NCBI GenBank assembly: GCA_050700495.1
Contig: JBOHHF010000083.1
Location: 1-21,928 of the forward strand
Reading direction: 5' to 3'
DNA: 21,928 bases
Source: GCA-003244245 sp050700495
GTDB lineage: Bacteria; Actinomycetota; Actinomycetes; Mycobacteriales; Pseudonocardiaceae
In this document: one piece after another, positions 17,495 through 21,928 of the stretch
Position numbering within the stretch: position 1 is the first letter of the stretch
Layout: each line of letters starts with the position of its first letter
Translations under genes and position numbers: made by a program
The notes under the pieces: generated by a model
What the model saw: the letters and a program-made list of their open reading frames with translations, nothing else
Database searches by the model: none
Told to the model about the DNA's origin: nothing

Positions 17495-17958
17495 CCGATC
17501 CAGTTATCCTTGCTTCGCAAGACCACCTGCCCCCAAGTCATCGCCTCATCGCGTTACTTGCTGTCGGCGCGGCTCGTCTATTAGCTACGTTGTCGCCTTG
17601 TCGCATTCGGGGTATGCTGCAACTGGTGCGCGGTGACTGTGCCCCGGCTACGGCCCATCAAGCTCTGACCGCCCGGCATGCGGTCGTCTCGGTGAGCGTC
17701 CGGTGCGCAGGCCGGAATTGCCTGCAGCGCTCGTTGGCTGCTGCCCTGCTCTGTCGAATGCAGGGAGTCTGGCTAACCTGGTGCACGGGAGTCCGGACAG
17801 ATCCGTTCCGGGCACATGCTTGGGTGGAGGTCGACGGCGTGCCCATTGGTGAAACCTTCGGGCCTGGCTACTACACTCCGGTCATCACAGTGCCGGCAGC
17901 CCGCAGCCAAAGGAATCCCGGTCCGAGAGGCCCATCGGCTGGATCGGGATCCTATTAA
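17491..17958 (+). CDS. lasso peptide leader peptidase (transglutaminase-like, B2)
   Basis: 155 aa from GTG 17491, coupled to the RRE gene through GTGA. It removes the leader after the precursor is delivered by the RRE. The catalytic triad of the transglutaminase-like fold is in place: Cys77 in GRNCLQRSLAAALLCR, His109 in FRAHAWVEV and Asp115 in VDGVPIGE. The N-terminal helical region (about 15-60) is the usual one of LarD/McjB-type proteins. The last ~20 residues (SQRNPGPRGPSAGSGSY) are low complexity and probably disordered. It contains two TTA codons in ALLAV and RLLAT. It ends in a 4-base tail-to-tail overlap with glf; no exporter gene follows. Confidence 0.92.
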   Translation: MTDPVILASQDHLPPSHRLIALLAVGAARLLATLSPCRIRGMLQLVRGDCAPATAHQALTARHAVVSVSVRCAGRNCLQRSLAAALLCRMQGVWLTWCTGVRTDPFRAHAWVEVDGVPIGETFGPGYYTPVITVPAARSQRNPGPRGPSAGSGSY

Positions 17959-19133
17959 TCCTGGAAGGAGTGACCCGCAGCGAAGTACGGAGCGAGTTTG
18001 TTGTCGAACATGCTCAGAGCTGAGCCGATCGCCATATGCATGTCCAAGTACTTGTAGGTGCCCAACCTCCCGCCGAACAGCACGTTGTGTCTTGCGGTCT
18101 CACATTTCGCCAGTTCCCGGTACCGCTCCAATTTGGCACGGTCCTGAGGAGTATTGATCGGGTAGTACGGCTCGTCTTCTTTGTCCGCGAAACGCGAGAA
18201 CTCGTGCACGATGACAGTCTTGTCGGTCCGATAATCGCGTTCAGGGTGAAAATGGCGAAATTCGTGGATGCGAGTATAAGGCACCTCTTCGTCCGCGTAG
18301 TTCATCACTGGGGTACCCTGGAAGTCGCCGACGCCCAAGACCTCTTGCTCGAAGTCGAGGGTGCGCCAGCCCAACCATCCCTCGGAGTAGTCGAAGTACC
18401 GATCCAGCGGCCCCGTGTAGACGATCGGGATGCCGCTCGGGATCTCGTCACGCGCATCGAAGAAATCGGTCGACAACCTGACGTCGATGTTGGTGTGGTT
18501 TGCCATCCTCTTCAGCCAGGCCGTGTAGCCGTTGACGGGAAGACCCTCGTAGGTGTCGTTAAAGTACCGGTTGACAAAATCGAATCTAATCGGCAGGCGA
18601 GCAACGATCGCCGCGGGCAGCTCCCGAGGATCAGTCTGCCACTGCTTGGCGGTATACCCACGGAAAAACGCATCATAGAGCGGACGGCCGACCAGCGAAA
18701 TCCCCTTCTCTTCGTGGTTTGTTGCTGTCTTGGGATCGGCGATCTCGCTGGCCTGCTCGGCGATCAGAGCCCTGGCCTCGTCCGGGGTCATGTGCCGGCC
18801 GAAGAACTGAGAAATAGCGTGCAGGTTGATCGGCATCGAGTAGACCTGACCTCGGTAAACGGTGAATACTCGATGCTGGTAGTTAGTGAACTTGGTGAAC
18901 TGGTTGACGTAATCCCAGACTCGTTGATTGGAGGTGTGGAACAGGTGTGCCCCGTAGCGATGAACCTCGATTCCAGTTTCTGGCTCTGGTTCAGAGTAAG
19001 CGTTGCCGCCTAAATGGTTACGGCGTTCTAGGACAAGCACTCGCTTGCCCAGCGTGCTAGCGGTTCGCTCGGCGATCGTGAGGCCGAAAAAACCTGAACC
19101 GATGACAACCAAGTCATATCCTGCGAAGCTCAT
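17955..19133 (-). CDS. glf: UDP-galactopyranose mutase
   Basis: 392 aa from ATG 19133-19131, preferred over an upstream ATG at 19244: only this start gives MSFAGYDLVVIGSGFFG and a -10 (TATGCT) lies 8 bases before it. A flavoenzyme interconverting UDP-galactopyranose and UDP-galactofuranose, the galactofuranose donor for arabinogalactan and other cell-surface glycans. Seen: FAD-binding VVIGSGFFGLTIAER (about 9-23), LERRNHLGGNAYSE, YGAHLFHTSNQRVW, YTAKQWQTDP, YTGPLDRYFDYSEGWLGWRTLDFE and RIHEFRHFHPERDY, all intact. Length is normal. Convergent with the lasso peptidase by a 4-base overlap, without a terminator between them. Possibly a second, transferred copy, since it sits in a decayed region; a link with the lasso peptide is not supported. 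Confidence 0.95.
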   Translation of the reverse strand: MSFAGYDLVVIGSGFFGLTIAERTASTLGKRVLVLERRNHLGGNAYSEPEPETGIEVHRYGAHLFHTSNQRVWDYVNQFTKFTNYQHRVFTVYRGQVYSMPINLHAISQFFGRHMTPDEARALIAEQASEIADPKTATNHEEKGISLVGRPLYDAFFRGYTAKQWQTDPRELPAAIVARLPIRFDFVNRYFNDTYEGLPVNGYTAWLKRMANHTNIDVRLSTDFFDARDEIPSGIPIVYTGPLDRYFDYSEGWLGWRTLDFEQEVLGVGDFQGTPVMNYADEEVPYTRIHEFRHFHPERDYRTDKTVIVHEFSRFADKEDEPYYPINTPQDRAKLERYRELAKCETARHNVLFGGRLGTYKYLDMHMAIGSALSMFDNKLAPYFAAGHSFQD

Positions 19134-19141
19134 GGCGGACG

Positions 19142-19147
19142 AGCATA
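19142..19147 (-). promoter_or_regulatory. candidate -10 of a leaderless glf promoter
   Basis: On the minus strand TATGCT fits TANNNT and ends 8 bases before the glf ATG, with no ribosome-binding site between. This supports the shorter glf start. The stretch 19148-19325 shows no gene I can support. Confidence 0.4.
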
Positions 19148-19325
19148 CCGGGTTGAAGAGGAACCCACCGAGGCCGGTAGCGGTGAGAGTCGGCGGCGCG
19201 GCGCCTGGCCCGCACGCTTGGCTCTGGACGACCCGCATCGCCACCTGTTCACCGGTCTGAAGTCACTGGAGAAGGTCCTCGATGGCCGGCCCCTCGCCAC
19301 GCGGTGTGTCCCGCCTGCGTGCTCA

Positions 19326-19454
19326 TTAATGGTGCTCGATCTTGCCCGTTGACCGATCAAGCACCAGGAGCAGGTCTTCGCCCTTTGGCCGGGGGCGAGC
19401 GGCGATGCGTTCGGCTGGAAAGTGAAAGTTGAGTTGTGTGCTCAGTAGGCGATC
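19326..19454 (-). pseudogene. C-terminal remnant of an unidentified gene
   Basis: Directly after the TAG of the HAM1-like pseudogene the same minus-strand frame stays open for 42 codons and stops with TAA at 19328-19326. It reads DRLLSTQLNFHFPAERIAARP, followed by RPKGEDLLLVLDRSTGKIEHH. The composition (LLLVLDRSTGKIEHH) looks like real protein, not noise, but there is no ATG/GTG start. It could be an unrelated C-terminal gene piece, or a domain once joined to the upstream gene and cut off by a nonsense change. I do not recognise the family. Confidence 0.35.
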
Positions 19455-20069
19455 CTACCCGTCGGCGGGTACTACATCCTGGCCGTTCTTACGTACCAGC
19501 CACTCCCCAAAGCGGGTAAAGACGGATTGCTTCGCCCAGCCGTCGAAAATACGGATGCGCTCCTCCTCGCGTAACGCTGACAGAGGTACGGTACAGCCGG
19601 TCGGGATAAAGACGTCCCATAAGGCCGACCACGAACCGGGCTGAGCATCGGTCGTCGGTCGATTGGCGACCGTGCCGCCGTCGCCGGTGTCGGTAAAGAT
19701 CCGGGGTACGCCGTGGGCGTCGATGTGGACGAGGACGCCTTCGAAATGGCAGTGCGAGTCGTAGTTAGGTCGGCGAGGCGCGCCACGCCCCCGGCGCCGA
19801 GAGACTTGATAACGTACTTGACGAAAGGCCCGGGAAAGCCGTCGAGTTCGTCGATGTAGAAGCCGCTGTCTTCGATGATGATCGGACGATGGAGCGCGCG
19901 AAAGGCTTGCTGGGCTTTATGCAGGGCCACCGAGGTCACGGAGTCGGCTTGGATCTCATTGAGATCGAGTGTGATCTGCTCCAACTCGATACCGGCCGGT
20001 GAAAGGTGCTCAACTGCGGTCGCGAACTTGCGTGCATTGTTGTGTCCTGAACGCGAAAGGAAGTGACAT
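19455..20069 (-). pseudogene. frameshifted HAM1/RdgB-like non-canonical purine NTP pyrophosphatase
   Basis: Two minus-strand frames join into one protein. The first reads SGHNNARKFATAVEHL, LEQITLDLNEIQADSV, ALHKAQQAFRALHRPIIIEDSG, FYIDELDGFPGPFVKYVIKSLG: the HAM1 fold with its N-terminal GN..K block, ED-[ST]-GL-like acidic block and the FPGP substrate loop. Near 19755 the frame must shift by one base; reading then resumes as HFEGVLVHIDAHGVPRIF and ends ...SALREEERIRIFDGWAKQSVF, to TAG 19457-19455. A second slip is likely near 20050: the only nearby ATG (20069, MSLPFAF) is in another frame from SGHNNARK. Such enzymes hydrolyse dITP/XTP to monophosphates. The two breaks make it inactive unless they are sequencing errors. 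Confidence 0.75.
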
Positions 20070-20618
20070 GTAGGAGTACTTCTCGATGCGATGCTGCACG
20101 GGAGATGAAGGTTGTGGCCCTTCGGAGCCGCCCTGCGGGGGGAGGCTTCAAACCACCTCATGCTGCGTTGGTTGACGACCGTCGTGGTGAGCGATGAGGA
20201 AAAGGCGCCGGCAAGGTGTCAGGTAGGGATCGGGAAGGTGAGCGAAAGCGAATCGCTGCTGACGTGTCGAAACTTAGAGACGGCATCGAAACCGGGGTGT
20301 CAATGCGATCCCGGGATAAGTCTGGCGGGTGCCCGTTTATTGGCCAGGTGGTGTCCGGCATGCAGGCGACGCGAGCCCGGTCTGCGGCTTCCGTGTGGAA
20401 CAGGAGAAGGCGCACCAGGAAACTGCCCGTCGTGTTGGCGGGCGAGAGGGAGTGTTCCGAGTGGTCCAAAACTGTGAGGGATTGAGTACTGTCGCCGGGT
20501 GCGCTGGCGGACCGGCTCGTAGTAGTGATGATGTCTCTGTAACGGAGGCGGAGCAAAGGGGCCGGGTCGTTCGTGACTGTGTTCGTTTGATCAACCGGGT
20601 TTGCCTGGGAGGAGTCGT

Positions 20619-21899
20619 ATGGGCGAGTTGAAAGTGCCAGACAAGCCGTTCGCTATCTCGAAGCGGGCTGTCTGGGAGGCGTATGAGAAGGTGCGGGCGA
20701 ACAAGGGCGCGCCGGGCGTGGATGCCGTGTCGATCGAGGAATTCGAAAAGGATCTTAAAGGTAATCTCTACAAGATCTGGAACCGGATGTCCTCGGGCAC
20801 GTACTTCCCGCCGCCGGTCCGGGCGGTGGAAATCCCCAAAACTAATGGGGGTGTCAGGATTCTAGGCGTGCCCACGGTCGGAGACCGGATCGCTCAAACG
20901 GTTGTCGCGCGGGTGCTGGAGGAGAAAGCCGAACCGGTCTTTCATTCCGGCTCCTACGGCTACCGTCCAGGGCGGTCGGCGATCGACGCGGTGGCGGAGT
21001 GCCGCAGGCGTTGCTGGAAAGCGGATTGGGTCATCGATCTGGATATCTCCGCGTTCTTTGACAGCGTCCCGTGGGATTTGGTCCTCAAGGCGGTCGCCGC
21101 GCACACTGATCAGCCATGGGTGGTGCTTTATGTCACGCGGTGGCTCGAAGCGCCGCTACGACTGCCCGATGGCAGCCTGCGTCAGCGAGACCGAGGAACC
21201 CCACAAGGATCTGCGGTCTCACCGATCCTCGCTAATCTGTTCCTCCACTACGCGTTCGATTCCTGGATGGGGAAGAAATTTCCGGAGATCGGTTTCGAAC
21301 GCTACTGTGATGACGCTGTGGTCCATTGTGTCAGCGAACGCCAGGCACGTTTCGTGCTGACAGCGATCGAGGAACGGATGACGCAGGTCGGGCTCACCTT
21401 GCACCCGGAAAAGACGCGGATCGTCTACTGTCAGGACGACAACAGACGCGGTTCGTACGAACACGTCGAGTTCACGTTCTTGGGGTTCACGTTCCGCCGA
21501 CGCTCCGCGCAGACAAAGAACGGCACGATGTTCCTGTCGTTCTTGCCCGCGATCAGCAAGGAAGCGCTGCGCAGGATCAGCACCGAGGTGCGGTCATGGA
21601 GGCTGCACCAACGCACGCACATTACCGAAGCGGACCTCGCTCGCAGGATCAACCCTATCGTGCGAGGTTGGATGACGTACTACGGAGCCTTCTACAAGTC
21701 GGCCCTGTATCCCCTCCTAGAACGCATCAATGCCTACCTGATGCGGTGGATTCGCAAGAAGTATAAACGGCTGCGGAGCAAAAAAGGCCCGAAACGCATG
21801 GAACCAGGCCGTCGCACGACGGCCCCGGTTCTTCGCTCACTGGGCCTGGATTACCCACGCCCCCAAAGTCTGGTGACCAGAACGACAAGAGCCGTATGA
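20619..21899 (+). CDS. ltrA: group II intron reverse transcriptase/maturase
   Basis: 426 aa from ATG 20619 with GGGAGGAG (20607-20614) upstream. It splices the intron as a maturase and copies it by target-primed reverse transcription. RT blocks in order: KGAPGVDAVSIEEF, VRILGVPTVGDRIAQ, GSYGYRPGRSAIDAV, VIDLDISAFFDSV, GTPQGSAVSPILANLFLHY, RYCDDAVVHC and TLHPEKTRIVY, FTFLGFTFRRR. The catalytic box is YCDD instead of the commoner YADD, keeping both aspartates. The C-terminal maturase (GIIM) domain is present: RINPIVRGWMTYYGAF, then INAYLMRWIRKKYKRLR. No HNH endonuclease domain follows, so it is an EN-minus element. Its TGA (21897-21899) lies inside domain V. The ORF is intact and G+C slightly lower than core genes. 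Confidence 0.96.
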   Translation: MGELKVPDKPFAISKRAVWEAYEKVRANKGAPGVDAVSIEEFEKDLKGNLYKIWNRMSSGTYFPPPVRAVEIPKTNGGVRILGVPTVGDRIAQTVVARVLEEKAEPVFHSGSYGYRPGRSAIDAVAECRRRCWKADWVIDLDISAFFDSVPWDLVLKAVAAHTDQPWVVLYVTRWLEAPLRLPDGSLRQRDRGTPQGSAVSPILANLFLHYAFDSWMGKKFPEIGFERYCDDAVVHCVSERQARFVLTAIEERMTQVGLTLHPEKTRIVYCQDDNRRGSYEHVEFTFLGFTFRRRSAQTKNGTMFLSFLPAISKEALRRISTEVRSWRLHQRTHITEADLARRINPIVRGWMTYYGAFYKSALYPLLERINAYLMRWIRKKYKRLRSKKGPKRMEPGRRTTAPVLRSLGLDYPRPQSLVTRTTRAV

Positions 21900-21922
21900 C
21901 GGGAGACTGTCACGTACGGATC
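21889..21922 (+). ncRNA. group II intron domain V
   Basis: A 34-nt hairpin: GAGCCGTATG...CGTACGGATC stem with the AGC catalytic triad at 21890-21892, a 2-nt bulge (CA, 21911-21912), a distal stem and a GAGA tetraloop of GNRA type (21903-21906). This matches the size and shape of domain V, the intron's catalytic core. One A-G mismatch near the base (third pair) is unusual. Confidence 0.9.
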
Positions 21923-21928
21923 TGTGAG

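Larger units (their letters stand above)
20187..21928 (+). mobile_element. group II intron, 3' end beyond the window
   Basis: Contains a maturase ORF (20619-21899) and a textbook domain V (21889-21922); domain VI and the 3' splice site lie past the right edge. The 5' end is tentatively GTGAG at 20187, about 430 bases before the ORF, a usual length for domains I-III; GTGGTG at 20184 or GTGTC at 20216 are alternatives. The 549 gene-free bases 20070-20618 are thus mostly intron RNA structure, including a domain III-like piece CGTAGTAGTGATGATGTC (about 20517-20534). The first ~115 bases belong to the HAM1 upstream region, with a G/C-rich imperfect hairpin at about 20124-20149. The exact target site cannot be set without the 3' exon. 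Confidence 0.75.

Noticed and set aside
17955..19133. glf as a tailoring enzyme of the lasso peptide
   Set aside because: It is on the opposite strand and is a standard UDP-galactofuranose enzyme; no glycosyltransferase is present, so a link is not supported.
19134..19360. 76-codon minus-strand frame upstream of glf
   Set aside because: Arg/Ser-rich shadow-like composition, overlapping both the glf promoter and the remnant in another frame.

Overview
The window is very GC-rich, has dense actinobacterial-type codon use, several GTG starts and several apparently leaderless promoters. It is chromosomal DNA from an actinomycete. The gene order DUF255/thioredoxin-like protein, short-chain Z-prenyl synthase, PhoH2, class II fumarase, GlpX follows the Mycobacterium tuberculosis order Rv1084, Rv1086, Rv1095, Rv1098c, Rv1099c (recalled from general knowledge). 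A member of the Mycobacteriales/Pseudonocardiales, probably Pseudonocardiaceae-like, is the best guess; I cannot name a species.

Layout. 1-6342 is a core block on the plus strand: the 3' part of a DUF255 protein, a degraded TetR repressor tail on the opposite strand, a conserved hypothetical gene, a Z-isoprenyl diphosphate synthase, a very strong 23-bp-arm palindrome, a DUF885 metallopeptidase-like gene, a 36-codon candidate PhoAT antitoxin, and phoH2. 6385-9755 is an accessory insertion: a large AfsR/SARP-type regulator on the minus strand, divergent from a small secreted SH3-like protein, with an 11-bp-period triple direct repeat between them that looks like a SARP operator. 9847-12316 returns to the core, with fumC and glpX as a minus-strand operon.

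12492-17958 is the most interesting part. Two tandem paralogous HTH-TPR regulators (each 421 aa) lead into a compact lasso peptide cluster. A 45-aa precursor at 15159-15296, shorter than a normal ORF cutoff, carries an exact YxxPxLxxxGxxxxxT leader motif and a 15-aa predicted core, GTVGQVSDDGAFRDN. It is followed by the asparagine-synthetase-like cyclase, the PqqD-like recognition element (RRE) and the transglutaminase-like leader peptidase. No exporter gene is visible. The cluster's G+C is visibly lower than that of its flanks.

17955-21928 is a decaying, mobile-element-rich edge: a UDP-galactopyranose mutase on the minus strand with a 4-nt tail-to-tail overlap with the lasso peptidase, a C-terminal gene remnant, a frameshifted HAM1/RdgB-like pyrophosphatase, and a group II intron. 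The intron's reverse transcriptase ORF and catalytic domain V are inside the window, but its 3' end is not. Working together: the two HTH-TPR proteins are plausible controllers of the lasso operon, and the lasso proteins A, C, B1 and B2 would make and fold one threaded peptide. The flanking core genes are housekeeping and not part of that system.
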